From the NCBI GenBank assembly GCA_944474755.1, contig OX104117.1, positions 62,115,522-62,179,521 of the forward strand: DNA of 64,000 nucleotides, given 5' to 3'. The DNA is from Limnoperna fortunei (lineage: Eukaryota > Mollusca > Bivalvia > Mytilida > Modiolidae). Positions 1 through 11,965 of the stretch are shown here, one piece after another. The number at the start of each line of letters is the position of its first letter. The first letter of the stretch is position 1. The position numbers were made by a program, and so were the translations under genes. The notes below the pieces were generated by a model, which made no database searches, was not told the origin of the DNA, and saw only the letters and a program-made list of their open reading frames with translations.

Positions 1-56
1 CCTACTTCCTTAGTGGACAGACTCGTAGTATATTTGTTCAATCTGACGATTCAAAG
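1..56 (+). CDS. ADAP1: ADAP exon (end of PH1), cut by the window edge
   Basis: Read from base 3 this encodes YFLSGQTRSIFVQSDDSK, matching the last beta strands of ADAP PH1. It ends in phase 0 at a GTAATG donor (57-62), which joins in frame to the acceptor at 3531. Confidence 0.75.
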
Positions 57-3000
57 GTAATGTTTAATAACATTTCTGTTGTTATGGTTACATGGGGGTG
101 TTTTGAAAAATATAAAATACATTAATAAGTGCAAAACATGAATTATGGTATGGTGAGGTCAGGTTGGTGGGGAAAATAGCTTTCAACTTAGCAGACAAAA
201 ATGCACACAAATTAAAGTTGTCTACCTGCTATTATTGAATTGTTCTCATTTCTTCAGACATAGAAAGTTTGTCCACCAAGTTTACAGTAGACAGTACCTA
301 TTTTGTATATCAACTCCTCCTATGGTTTTCAGTCCAGTTTTTAACCATACAGTACGCCCAGAGTGTATGGTCACTCAAACACTCTACACAGTGTAGAGTG
401 TTTAACTGTGTTACACTGAAAATTTTGAGTGTAGACACTCAAAATCACCCACAAATTATCTCTACCCCAAATTGCAAAAATTAATTGTTTATTCAATTTG
501 TTGTTAGTCACTCTTGAATTACCAACAGCCTCCATCTACATGTAGCTATAGACTGGTAAAGTCATGTCAATACGAAGAAATTTAGAACTTTAAAATTTTT
601 AATAATTTTCGTAAATAAATCGGAACTTGCACTAGAACAGATTTTTTTAAGAACAACTTGATATACAGTAATTAAAGAAAAAGACAATATACAGTCCTTA
701 GTTCAAGTAACAACAAATGGTATACCAGTGATGATGTGTTTTGTCCTTATTATTTCATATACATCATATCAATTCGTTTTTTGCCGGCAATACACAAATG
801 TTAACGTTTTCTCTAGACAAGGTGCACGTGACATAAATAAATACAAAACTGTTTAACCACGTGGTCTGCAAAAAGTCAAATATACATTTACATCTTTCTT
901 TATCGTACCAAAACTATGAAATAAAAATAGAAGTTTCATTTAAAAAACATTATCCATATACACATTAAAAATGTCAATTTTTTTTACACCGAAATTGACC
1001 CATATTAGAGATAAAAATAGATCGATTTGTGTATGTGCCAAGTAACTGTTACCGGTATAATGATGAATGCTGTTTTTATCGTTATGATTTCATTATGTTT
1101 TCACTGATATAATATGCGAATATAGTTGCGTTTGTCCAATAAATTGACAATAGGCATACACTTAAAATATTTTTCTCCCTACTCTAGACTAAAGCCAGGT
1201 GTAACATGTACATAAATACACAACTGACATGCTTAAAAACAGCGTGCTTTGCATAAAGTATAATTCCGGATAAAAACTTTACATTTAACTTCAGTATTGC
1301 CGAAATTTAAAAAAAGGAAGTTCCGTTTGAAAAAAATTCTTATTCATGCTGACCGAACTAGAAATAAATAAAAATAGGTTTCCAGGCATGCGCACTATTG
1401 CATAAATTCTCGAAGTGAAAGAAGCTGAACTGTGAATTGTACTAGCACAGCTCACTCTCAGACTTCCAGGATTGCAATAAATCAAATTGTTAACGTTGTT
1501 GAAACCACTAAAGACGTTAATTATTTATAATTAATTTTTAAATATAGATAGACATATAGATAAAGACCGACAAGTTATTTCTGCATGCGCAAAACAAAAG
1601 GAAAATCGTGAAGTTGAACTCGTTTTAATTTTGTAGTAATGAGAAAAGCAAGACATTAGTTGGTTCTTTGCTTGCAATAAACAATCGATACAATATATTT
1701 TCTACACCCTGAAAATCCGAAAAACACAGTGTCACACCGTGTTACACCCGAAAGTCGGTACATCAAGGGGATTAATTTTAAGGTGGTGATAGATAACAAC
1801 ACTCTGAAACACTGTGATTCTCAGAGAAAATTTCTGTGATACACCATGTAACACCGAGAAATTTCTCTAATTTGAGTGTTTGAATGACCACACACTCTGG
1901 GCATACTGTATCCTTGAAATTTTACATAAAGATTGCACATTGATGAAGTTGCGCAATAAAGGAAATAAATTTATGGTAATGTAGTATTATTACTGAATAG
2001 TGGTATTCAGACCCCTCTCAGTCATGAATTTCTTGGAAAATTGAACCCTCTATAGGTCACAAATTTGCTTCATTTATTGTAGATTTTTTGAATAAGATAG
2101 TAATTTTAAAACTGACGATTAAAACAAGAAAAAAAGGGTATATAAATAAGGTTCGACCAGCAAGAAGAATGTATTGTTGTGAATGGCACAACTTTGAAAT
2201 AAATGACCACATATTTGTAGTAGGTGGCTAGATGTTGGCTAATTTTTCTGTCCCTGTGCATTTGTTCCCTGATTTTTCCTGTTGTATAGTAGTCCCCTCT
2301 TATATGATCCCTTCGCCAGCGGCCACCCGTTTTATCCGGCCAAAACCCTGATGCATTAAGTGTTTCTAACGTAAAATTACCTCTCGCGAACAACCACCCC
2401 TCAAACGCGACCAGCGACCACGTTTTTTTGACTGGTAATAAACTCATTGCTCATTACTGGTCCATATTTGCATATTGTCTCTTTGTAGGTACGAACTAAT
2501 TGATTTTCATGTATGTTTGGTCACCTTTTTCATCCAAATCTAGGTTAAACTATGTATGCTGGCCATTTAATTTTAACCAATCAATCAATATTTGTATCTG
2601 TATTGATGTCTATAGAATAATGGGTACCTGTTTCATAGTACAAAAACTTTTAAGGATTGTTTTCAGTTGCTGGTTGGATTATTGGATATCATGAACTTTG
2701 GGTCGGTTTATGCTAATAAACAGCTTCACAGTTTATTTACAGTGTTAACCCATCCAAAGTAGTAAATATCTAATAATCTCACAAAAGCACAATTCTTGTA
2801 TATTAAATTCAACATTGTAAAAAGAAATAACAAGAACAATATTTAACAAATAATCAAATAACATTTGCAAGACTCAATATTTATTTTCATCTCTTGTTGT
2901 TTGTGGAAAAATACATTTACTAGTAGAGCTAACATCATCAGACAGATATACGTCAACAATCAGTCACACGCTGAAATACAAAGTTAAATCATATGAAATG

Positions 3001-6000
3001 AACATTGTTGCTCAGCTATTGTTTGTTTGATGTTTAATGCCACTTTCAGCAATTTTTCAACTATATCATGGCATCCAGAGCAAGCCAGAGTAATGGAAGA
3101 AAACCCCAGACCTGTGATATGGAAACTGGCAATCCTTGTCAGTTAAGATGGAGTCGAGCACACCCTGTCCGCAGTCAAACTTGACCCACAATCTCATTGT
3201 TGACAGATGATGTTATCAATTGTAGACGAACTACCTTTACCTCTCAGTGACTGAGGCCACTTGCTCAGCTATTGAGTATTTAAAAGAAATTAAAATATTT
3301 AATTGTAAACTTTCTGCACTTTTCAATTTTAATAGTGTCATTTTGTCAAAAATGCAGAAATTAAAAAATGCAGTTATAGATAAATCCTAGGTTTAGTTGT
3401 AAATTAATAAGTAGGCATATTTGTGCTCTCAAGTTTTAGATAGTCAACTTTTATGTACAATGTATAATTAAATCAAAAGAATATGTTAGTAAATGATGTT
3501 AAATGTAACATGGTAAATCCCCTGTTTACAGGATATCATAGACTGGTACTATGCCATAAGGGCTGCCAAGTTTGAATGGAGACGAATAGCCCATCCTGAT
3601 AAAGATGAGAAGGAGGTATGGAAATAGACATATAGTTAGATAGATTTAGATAGATCAGAAAAATTGCTGCATATACATATAAATGTGTTCTGCTTAAAAT
3701 ACTGCAAACAATTTAGAATTTTTTTTTAGATATATTTGGGATTTTTACTATAAATTGAAACAGTTCATAGTACAATTGTATTGAGAGAGACCAATTATAT
3801 TTTTATATAAAATTAAAATGTTTTATGTACTGATGGACCTAATTGGTCTGTCAACACAGATTGTGGGTTCGATTCTCACTGAAGGCAGGGTGTTCTCGAC
3901 TCCAATCTTTATTGACAAGGATTGCCAGTTTTCCTACCGCAGGTCAGGGTTTTCTCCGGGTTCCTCCCCCAATGAAAAAACTGGATGCCATGATATAGCT
4001 GAAAAATTGCTGAAAGTGGCGTTAAACACCATCAAACAAACAAACATAATGTTATTTATAAAAGAAAGTCTTTGGCTTTTATTGCAAAGAATCACCATTA
4101 TAAAAAGTCTCTCTAATTTACCTGTAATTAAGTTAAAAATAAGGTCAATATTGATTCAAGGCAGGTTTACAACCAATGTAAATATTATTGATGATAGTTG
4201 AATTTTCAGCTAAATCAGCCACTGATTAAGCTTCAGGTGTTTAACTTTTGTCAAAAGTTAAGAATCCATTAATATTACCTTTTAACATCAATTTTCTTAC
4301 ACAGTCCTAACAGGTGACAATTATTTTTTGTAGAATTATTCTCAGCCATTTTTTAACTGACAAATTCTTAGCTGTTATAGTATAATCTTTAAGCATATTT
4401 TCTTCATTTATTTTTAAACGACAAATAAATGACCCTGTACTGTAGTATGACACCTTAAGTCTAATACATGCTGATTATTTAATCTTTGTATTAAAACATA
4501 CAGTACGATCACTTTTTCCTTCTTATATGGAGTGCAGTTTCCTAGCATCATATTGTTTGCCAGTATCAGTGACATGCTGGGTTACATAAATGATGTTGTT
4601 TCAAATTGTTAATTTTAAGTGTCAATATCAAATTCTTGTTGAAAATTTGAAGGTCACATTAAAATCTCCTTACACAGATGCCATATTAAAATTGTTAAAT
4701 ATCTTTCATTTTTATATTTAATAGAAACTTAAATCACAGGAAAAAATAATGAAAAATGACCACAATATGTCATTACTGGCAAGCAAGTTCTCATGTTTGT
4801 TAAGACAAAATACAAAATCAGGTCTTATATTTTAAGAAAAATTTACAGAACCAGGTCTTACTGTCTCCATTGTCTGTGTTGTTTATATCTACCTCCACAA
4901 ATAGCACAAAAGCTTATCCTGTATGATTGATTTGCAGTTAGCTGATGGCTTAACAACAGATTTCACATTAGAAGGATGGCTACAAAAAATGGGACCAAGA
5001 AGAAATGATGGCTTTAAGAAGCGGTGGTTTACATTGGATAATAGGAAACTTATGTATTCAGAAGATCCATTGGTAAAGACAGTTTAAGAATTGTTATGCC
5101 CCCACAACTAAGTACAGGGCATATTCTGGTCCTTGGACTTTAATGGAAATTTCATTAAAAGAATAGTTTCCCAGTCTTTGTTGTAGATGCTTATAGATAT
5201 TTAACTGATTTTGGTATGTGAGTGCAGAGTGATAAGTTACAGATCAAGTTTACGTTTCATTCTGTGCCATAATTTGTATGAAAATTATGGGTATTAGATT
5301 TAGGAAATTTCATCAAAATAATTTTCTGTTTTGTTTTTTTCTTCTTTTTTTTTTGTAGACACATGTAGATATTGCATTGATTTTTGGTATATGAGTCTAA
5401 AATGTTGAGTTATGTTTCGTTCTGCTGCACCAATGTTTACAGAAATTACTGGTCTTTGGAAATTTCATCAGAATAATAGTTATAATTATGTATTAAGCCA
5501 AAAACTTGATACTGCTATTAATCAAGAATCTACCAAGGTAGACATTTGTTTCTGGCAATCTACCAAGGTAGACATTTGTTTCTGGCAATCTACCAAGGTA
5601 GACATTTGTTTGCAGCACACACATTTTTAGTATATTTACCATCTGATAATCCTCAGATAATATTTAGTACCATGTTTTTTTGTTGTTTTTTAATACATGT
5701 ACACATATTCTGCAGTTAAGTCACAAAACAACTGGAATACATTATGTAAAATATAATAATGTCTGGTCTTAATAAGTATCTATCCATTTGCATGCCTTTG
5801 AGTGATTTTTTCTTCTGATTACCATTATATTACAGAGTCCATTCCCCAAAGGAGAAATTTACATAGGACATGCAACAGCAGGATATGGCGTTACTATGGG
5901 AGCCCGAGATGTACGTCACAGTATGGTCTATGTATTTACACTGACTACCCCAGAAAGAGACTATATACTTAGTGCAGACACGAGGGAAGATATGGACCAA

Positions 6001-7923
6001 TGGATCAATGCATTTCAGAAAATACAAAATACAGATCCAACATCTCAGGATTTGAGACGTAAATATATTTTTTTTAATGTTTAAATCAGACTTTAACTAA
6101 CAGTTGCATGTTTATGCTAGACTTGCTTTTTATGTTTTAATTTAAGTGTATTTTTGTTTTGTTTTTTTAATCCAAGCATTAAGTATTATCCCTCGTTAAT
6201 CCTTAAACATGATTTTGTTTGTTGTAATGTGTGAACATCGTGTTTACTTGTAAATAATAAATTAATAAATACCAAGGTTAATAGAATTTACAACACATGT
6301 TTCGTCTACTCAAGACTCATCAAGGAGCCCAAACCCAAACAATATTTAGAGTTCAAATGATAAAGATGTAGTAGTGTTTATGTATTGTTTGTATTTTGTT
6401 TAGATTTAAGTAAATCTACTGTACACGAGAAACTGATTTATATCTACACATGTGCACTAGTTTGTATTTAAATATATTATGTGCACTTCTAGCTTTAATA
6501 ATCATACTGGAAGTTTTCATTTTATTAAACAAAGAATTATTTATTGAATAAATAGGCCCATTGCAGAGTGTTTCTAGCTAGTTAGCAGTAAATGTAGTTA
6601 CTACTTGAGCATTTGTGTGAGCTCTGAGATCAAGTCTGATAAGGGGCAGACAATCTCAAAAATTGAGTATACTACACAACACATCACAGTATTGCAATTT
6701 TGAAAAATTTCATTTGCCACAAATGAATTAATACCACATTGCAGTAAATGTACAACAACTGTATTAATATTGCATAGCAATCACTGTTATGCCACATTGT
6801 TATAATTGCATTTATTGCAATACATGTATTTACACCAGATTGCAACAACTATAACAACAAATTGCAATAACTACATTTTTATAACATAGTAATAGTTCTT
6901 TCACAATAATAAATCATTTTTAAAGCTGTTTGCACCAGATGTGGGCCCTTCACCAAACAATTGTGTTTCTTAATTAAAAAAATACCCTCATAATAGCACA
7001 TTTTAAATATTTGCCACATTGTCATTGCAAAAAAGGTGGTCTGTTGAAAAAGGGGACTGTTGTATTACCGAAATAATTACAGCTTGGACAACTGGAATAG
7101 CTTTTTCATCAACTTGTTCTGCATCCATTGAGTTAGAAAGGCTCTACCATTAGTCCAGAAATATAGTATATTAAAAATCATGAAATCTTAATTGAAAAGA
7201 AAATAGCTTTTTTTTAAAACTGTATTACAGAATTTACAGTCCTTGCCATTTATTTGTCTTTCAAATCAAGTAGACAGAAGACAACAAATAATTTACCACA
7301 CAAGAACAACAATAGTTTATCAAACTGATTACATCTATTTGTTCTTGGTATGTGCACGGTTGATTCTGTGATTAATTAGGTTTCTGGGAAAATTTTGGGT
7401 CTATGCCACAGGTAGATATAATAGACAAGCCTTTTCTTATTAGTATTTAAAAAATCACCATTAATTACAGTGAAAAAGATGTATGATCAGTTAGCCAAGA
7501 ATAAATAGGTATATATATAGCTTATATAATCCCATAGTTACGCTGCCTACCTATGCATTGTCAATATGTAATGCATATATATTTAAAATAACTTATCACA
7601 CAAAATTAGCACGACTTACATGTAGCAGGTCCATTTTATGCTTGCATAGTTAAGATAATTGCATTTGTTAACATAAATAGATAATTATTAAAATGTGTGT
7701 ATGATGGTTTTTAATCAACAGTGTAAGAAGTTGTTTTGATGAGGAAATTTTTTTCAGTAGTTTCTCTCAAGTTATGTTATTATATCGAAATATTTGTAAA
7801 CATTGTTAATTTTCTCTCACAGCTGTCTTGCCTGTAACAGTCACTGGAGGCAACACATATTTTCCTTTTCCCGGTGTCGGCCTAGACATTAAACACATGA
7901 CATTTTGCTTTATATCTTTGTAA
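1..7923 (+). CDS. ADAP1: ADAP-like ArfGAP with dual PH domains (centaurin-alpha), 3' part of gene
   Basis: Members of this family are Arf GTPase-activating proteins that bind PIP3/IP4 through two PH domains and act at the plasma membrane. Visible exons are 1-56, 3532-3615, 4938-5072, 5836-6058 and a probable last exon 7823-7923. All junctions keep phase and give about 198 residues. In order these carry the end of PH1 (a TRSIFV strand, then the helix DIIDWYYAIRAAKF), a linker, and a complete PH2. PH2 begins at LEGWLQKMGP, has the basic GFKKRWFT segment expected of a phosphoinositide-binding PH loop, and ends with the helix DMDQWINAFQK. The N-terminal zinc-finger ArfGAP domain and most of PH1 lie left of the window. 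Family assignment rests on remembered similarity to vertebrate ADAP1/ADAP2, so the symbol marks the family rather than a specific paralogue. The gene converges on the ENGase gene. Confidence 0.85.
350..1908. mobile_element. 1.56-kb non-autonomous DNA transposon with TIRs and TA target duplication
   Basis: The left end CAGTACGCCCAGAGTGTATG and the right end (as reverse complement) CAGTATGCCCAGAGTGTGTG form imperfect terminal inverted repeats. The similarity continues inward as CTCAAACACTC / TTCAAACACTC. Each end is flanked by TA (348-349 and 1909-1910). A TA target and a CAGT start are typical of Tc1/mariner-type elements. There is no transposase ORF, so it would depend on one supplied elsewhere. 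Subterminal sequence is rich in GTGTTACAC-like inverted motifs. Confidence 0.65.
3022..3260 (-). mobile_element. tRNA-derived SINE, full length, with target duplication
   Basis: Antisense copy of the SINE family seen best at 17382-17650. It runs from a (CAAA)n tail (as TTTGTTTGATG) through the central core to a diverged tRNA-like head near 3230-3260. It is bracketed by a perfect 14-bp direct repeat TTGCTCAGCTATTG at 3008-3021 and 3261-3274, the target-site duplication expected of LINE-mediated insertion. Confidence 0.8.
3532..3615 (+). CDS. ADAP1: ADAP exon, C-terminal helix of PH1
   Basis: Eighty-four nucleotides between a TTTACAG acceptor and a GTATGG donor, phase 0 at both ends. It encodes 28 residues beginning DIIDWYYAIRAAKFEWRR. 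The tryptophan-containing helix closes PH1, and the AIRAA(K/R)F signature is characteristic of centaurin-alpha proteins. Confidence 0.85.
3616..4937 (+). other. ADAP intron containing a SINE
   Basis: A sense SINE fragment occupies about 3830-4046. The remainder is AT-rich with no recognisable feature. Confidence 0.6.
3830..4046 (+). mobile_element. tRNA-derived SINE, 5'-truncated
   Basis: Begins around GTCTGTCAACAC, keeps the B-box-like GGGTTCGATTCTCACT, the core (GACAAGGATTGCCAGTTTTCC) and the tail GGCGTTAAACACC followed by CAAACAAACAAAC. The A-box head is lost. The 127-codon open frame running through it is not a gene. Confidence 0.75.
4938..5072 (+). CDS. ADAP1: ADAP exon, first half of PH2
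   Basis: One hundred and thirty-five nucleotides (45 codons) between a TTTGCAG acceptor and a GTAAAG donor, phase 0. It contains the PH2 start LEGWLQKMGP, then GFKKRWFTLDNRKLMY. The Lys/Arg-rich beta1-beta2 segment followed by K-K-R-W-F fits PH domains that bind 3-phosphoinositides. Confidence 0.9.
5073..5835 (+). other. ADAP intron with a 30-bp triplication
   Basis: Apart from the short tandem repeat at 5524-5613, I see no element or conserved signal. Confidence 0.5.
5524..5613. repeat. 30-bp tandem triplication
   Basis: Three head-to-tail copies of a 30-bp unit beginning AATCTACCAAGGTAGACATT; the last diverges at its 3' end. The unit contains the small palindrome CTACCAAGGTAG. Confidence 0.85.
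5836..6058 (+). CDS. ADAP1: ADAP exon, second half of PH2
   Basis: Two hundred and twenty-three nucleotides from an ATTACAG acceptor to the donor GTAAAT at 6059. It encodes FPKGEIYIGHATAGYGV and, further on, the PH C-terminal helix DMDQWINAFQKIQN. The exon ends in phase 1. Reading through the donor reaches a stop at 6082-6084, so intron retention would give a slightly shorter protein. Confidence 0.9.
6059..7822 (+). other. ADAP intron, no recognisable feature
   Basis: AT-rich sequence with no open frame of note. I found no repeat-family match to other parts of the window. Confidence 0.5.
7823..7923 (+). CDS. ADAP1: Probable terminal ADAP exon
   Basis: A strong acceptor (TTTTCTCTCACAG) is followed by a frame that joins phase 1 of the preceding exon and reads RPVLPVTVTGGNTYFPFPG, ending at TAA 7921-7923. 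The RP-hydrophobic-LP start resembles the extreme C-terminus of vertebrate ADAP. The last codons fall inside a dispersed repeat also seen near 11345. An alternative last exon, 10044-10072, also joins in frame and adds LLRMLNNNS before a stop. The choice between them is uncertain. Confidence 0.5.
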
Positions 7924-8620
7924 GCTTACACCATAGGTCAACCAAATTGGTTGCTGATGAAAGGTACGACAGTCTAGTAGGTGTCACCTGACCTTGACCT
8001 CAATTTCATGGTCCAGTGACTGTTTAAGTTTTTAAATTACGTCAGTTTCTAATTAACCATGCATTATATATTTATGCCATATAATGATGGAAGTGTCCTT
8101 CCAGCCATCCATCCATTACACATTCTTTTATGTACAACTCCTCCTACATTACTCAGTAGAATTTAATGAAACTTACACAGAATCTTTGACACATAAGTGC
8201 ACCTGATATTCACATTTTGAGTGGAATGATATTAGGGGTTTCCCATAGAAAAACATGGACTTTCATATACATAAGGGGTACCCATCTCTTATCCACAACT
8301 CCACCTTCACCACTGAAATTTGCTGAAATCTTCACAAAATCTTTATCACATAGTGCCATTGGGCTCCTGAAATTTTTTGTTGTTGATCAGATTGATATTG
8401 GGTTGTTTTGATAATTGGTAAGTGGGAGTATCAGTTAGTGAGCATTGCTCACAGTTTTCTAGTTTATTTGATGACATTATAATGCTATTTACATGTTGCT
8501 CATAAAGTTCTTTTATATTTTCTACTGATGCAGAATGCAGGCGAGACATTTTTCTGTGTCCAATCTTGTTAAATGCATTTTTACAATCTTTTTCTTCTTC
8601 AGCTGGATTAATAACAAAAC
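7895..8620. repeat. Dispersed repeat related to the 11.34-11.96 kb cluster
   Basis: Bases 7900-8060 (TATATCTTTGTAAGC ... GTGTCACCTGACCTTGACC) match one unit of the cluster at 11340-11960. Bases about 8520-8560 (TGATGCAGAATGCAGGCGAG, then ACATTTTTCTGT) match the end of that cluster at 11920-11955. The two places look like copies of one family, with a longer middle section here. The short open frames inside are not supported as genes. Confidence 0.55.
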
Positions 8621-8639
8621 TAATCATTTCCACTTTAAG

Positions 8640-11335
8640 GTTAATTACAAATAAAACCTGTTGTTTTGTTGATGTACATTAATGTATAAAGTCTTTAAAT
8701 TCCTTGTTTTTCAACCTAATATATTTAACAGCATGACATTAGTATGTGCTGCCTATGGTGGACTCAAGGTATACATTATCTACTAACTGAATGTTGCCAT
8801 GTGAAATACTGAATGCTTTTCTAATTAAAAAGAATTATTTTAACATAAGTATATAAACAACTTTGAATTCCCCAAGTTGACATTATTTAAAATGTTTGTG
8901 GTTTAAAGTTAAAAAATTCCAAAATGACAATAGAGGCATGATAAAATGTTTAAAATCCAGTTTTTGTACCCTTTTAGAGAAATTAAAAAAGGAATAATTA
9001 CATGGGTTATTAGGTATGGTTTTTCCAATAATAATCTCTCAGTTTTATTATTTATGACAGAATAAAGCTTTTACATAGTAAATTTAATTAACAAAAATTA
9101 CATCTTGATGGGGAAATAATTCACCTGTATTTCGTGAAGTTTTATAACTTGTCAATATCTCAGGATAATATGCACAACAAAACTAAAATAACATCAAATA
9201 TGTATTTCTTGCTAACATCAGAAGTCCCTTGTATGTAATTGTACTGTCATTTCTTACATAACTTTCTACTGAAAATGTGTTAATAGCATGGAATATATAA
9301 ATAAGGAGTAGATGCAATTCATCTTAAATTTCAGTAATTGTTCTACAAAGTTGCACACTCAAACTTTTATTTGACGTCTTGATCTAATTACAACAAAATT
9401 ATTAAAACTTTGTTTAATGTTCACTCATTTTTGCAAGAACTGAGAATTAATCAATTTCTATGAAATTGACACTACCTATGCTGTAACACTGTATTCAACC
9501 TTTGCATGCATCACATTAAGTCAAGGCAATGCTCAAACTATTGACAAATAAATTAATACAGCTGCATTGTTTCTTTTGACCAAATATAGCTTGGTGTTGT
9601 TACTGCTTAAAAAAATTATTTGAATTTTATACTGGTTCATCAAAATCTTTACCTGTTGTCACTTTCCTGTTTAAAGAATTTTGTGTTTTAACCTTTGTCT
9701 TACTTTTCTCAGTAAAATGTATGAAATGGAGATTTTTTAAACATGTTCCATGTATTCAAGTCTTCACTTACATATTTTCAATGTTTGAATGAAAACACGA
9801 GTATTTTTACATATTTTGTTAATGATATTTTTACAAAATCTAAACCATAAGAATAGATTCTCGGTAGAAAAAGCTTCAGCCAAATATCTCCATGTTTACA
9901 GTAACCATTGACGATACATGTTACATAAATTATTTTAGAGACTACATATGTAATTGGTTAATGAATGTCTTAATATTTTTTTCCCCATTATGCAAAAATT
10001 GTACTGTCTTAATAAATAAGTGTTGTTGTTGTTTTTATTTTAGTTTTACGAATGCTGAACAATAATTCCTGAGGCAAAGAAACAGGAAGTGGTGAGGACA
10101 GCTGATCTGTTATGTACAGTGATGTTTTATTATATGTACATTTGTGTACAATCTCTGTGGCCATGTACAGTTTGCCTTTTTTTTTTAAATATACATATAT
10201 TTATTTGCATGTTTGTAAATAAAGACAACATTTGTTTGTTCAGTCTAATAAAAATTTTGATCTCTAATCATGCCCATTTTCGTACTGATGTGTCATGTGG
10301 GAGATCTGACAACATCCTGTTACAAGTAATGTCAGATTGACCTTTTGTGTTGTGGAATCCTCTTATTATCAACAAAGATGTTAGCATCCTTATGCAAAAA
10401 TAAAATTGACTTTAGAAAACATGGAGATTAAAACTCTCAATACAAACATGAATGCATATGTTTACTACATTGATTGGCTTTTATTCAACACAAAATATCA
10501 ACAATGAAATTGTGCTGTTCTTGTTTCAACAGTATGTACATCCTAAACAGTAGGGATTTTCTGTATCTGGACATAAGCTATATGGTTTAGGGATGTCCAA
10601 ATTTTTATTTGAATATTATCTATATTACCTATATTTATATTATTACATCTCACATGACTTGTCAGTGAAAATATAACGATGAGAGATCTAATTTTGATTA
10701 GATTGTTGCTAAATTAAGTTTTTTTTAAATAGATTCCAAAAAATATTCTCAGTGTATGTTAGTCCACATGTATTATTGTTAAAAAATATTATAATATTTC
10801 TCATATATTTGAGGACTATTCCTTATTGTTTGTTACACGTGGTTCATTCAGTAAAAACTCAATTATGTTGTGTATGCTGTTGAACCTAATAATTTAATTA
10901 TTGAGCATTTTTCATATTGAAAAGAAAGTCAAACACTTTAGAGAAAAAAGGAAATGGTAGAATTTATCATTCTCCCATTTGGCACCCCTTTCTTTGTTTG
11001 TTCCGCCATGACAAATAATATCATCTTCATTAGAGTATACATACAATTTTTCAAACAATCAAAGAGTTAAATTAAATTATTGTAGCTTAAATTGACAGGT
11101 TACATTATACTGTGAATAATTATATCTATTAAGTAACTCCCAAATTCATGGTAAAAACAAATGCCTGGATTACTGTAAAAATGTAAATGTTACATTTCTG
11201 TGTCTGTAACATACAGAGTAAACAGAATTATGTCTTTTTACAGTCTTTGTTGTTATAAATGTAATGTGTAAATTAAAATTTGTTGTAACTTGAATAAAAA
11301 TTGATAACCAATCTAAATTGATGCAACATATTTAA
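8640..11335. other. Intergenic or 3'-UTR sequence
   Basis: It contains the alternative ADAP last exon candidate at 10044 and AATAAA-like motifs near 8650, 10218 and 10400. Otherwise I see nothing identifiable. Whether it is transcribed depends on which ADAP terminal exon is used. Confidence 0.4.
10044..10072 (+). CDS. Alternative terminal ADAP exon candidate
   Basis: A TTTTTATTTTAG acceptor is followed by nine codons that are in frame with the exon ending at 6058, then TGA at 10070-10072. AATAAA-type signals follow within about 150-350 bases (for example at 10218). It lacks the conserved proline motif of the candidate at 7823, so it is the weaker choice unless transcripts show both. Confidence 0.25.
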
Positions 11336-11339
11336 AAAA

Positions 11340-11965
11340 TAATTCAATTTATTGCTTCATATCTTTGTAAGCCTTAGCCCTATGTCCATGAAATTTGGTC
11401 CAGTGGTAGCTTATGATGAGTACTTGCCAGTCAGTCACCTGTCACCTGACCTTGACCTCAATTTCACAGTCCTGCGACTACGTTAAAGTTTTTGGATTAC
11501 AGCAGTTTCTCTGTAACTATGCATGGTAGGGTAACAATATTTGGTATACAGGTTGCTGATGAATAGTACATGACTGTCTGGTAGGTGTCACCTGACCTTG
11601 ACCTCAATGTTACGGTCCAGTGACTATGATAAGTTTTTGTATTAGGGATGTTCCTCTGCAACCATGCATGGTAGGATAACAATATTTGGTATATATGTTG
11701 CTGATGAAGAGTATATGACTGTCTGGCAGGAGTCACCTTACCTTGACCTCAATTTCATGGTCCAGCAACTACGTTAAAGTTTTTGTATTTGGGCAGTTCC
11801 TCTGTAACTATGCATGGTAGGGTGATAATGTTTGGTATACAGGTTGCTGATTTATAGTACATGACTGTCTGGTAGGTGTCACCTGACCTTGACCTCAATG
11901 ATGTAATTTTTTTCGTTACTGATGCAGAGTGCAGGCGAGACATTTTTCTGTCTCCACACTTGTCT
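11340..11965. repeat. 146-bp tandem repeat cluster
   Basis: About 3.5 copies of a unit containing ACCTTGACCTCAA, which recurs at about 11448, 11594, 11739 and 11885 (spacing 145-146). Each unit also carries AACTATGCATGGTAGGGT and GGTATACAGGTTGCTGAT. The two minus-strand open frames are by-products of the repeat. Confidence 0.8.

Larger units (their letters stand above)
57..3531 (+). other. ADAP intron
   Basis: This intron holds a 1.56-kb terminal-inverted-repeat element (350-1908) and a full-length antisense SINE (3022-3260). The short open frames inside have no recognisable protein signature, and the rest is AT-rich sequence with nothing I can identify. Confidence 0.7.
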
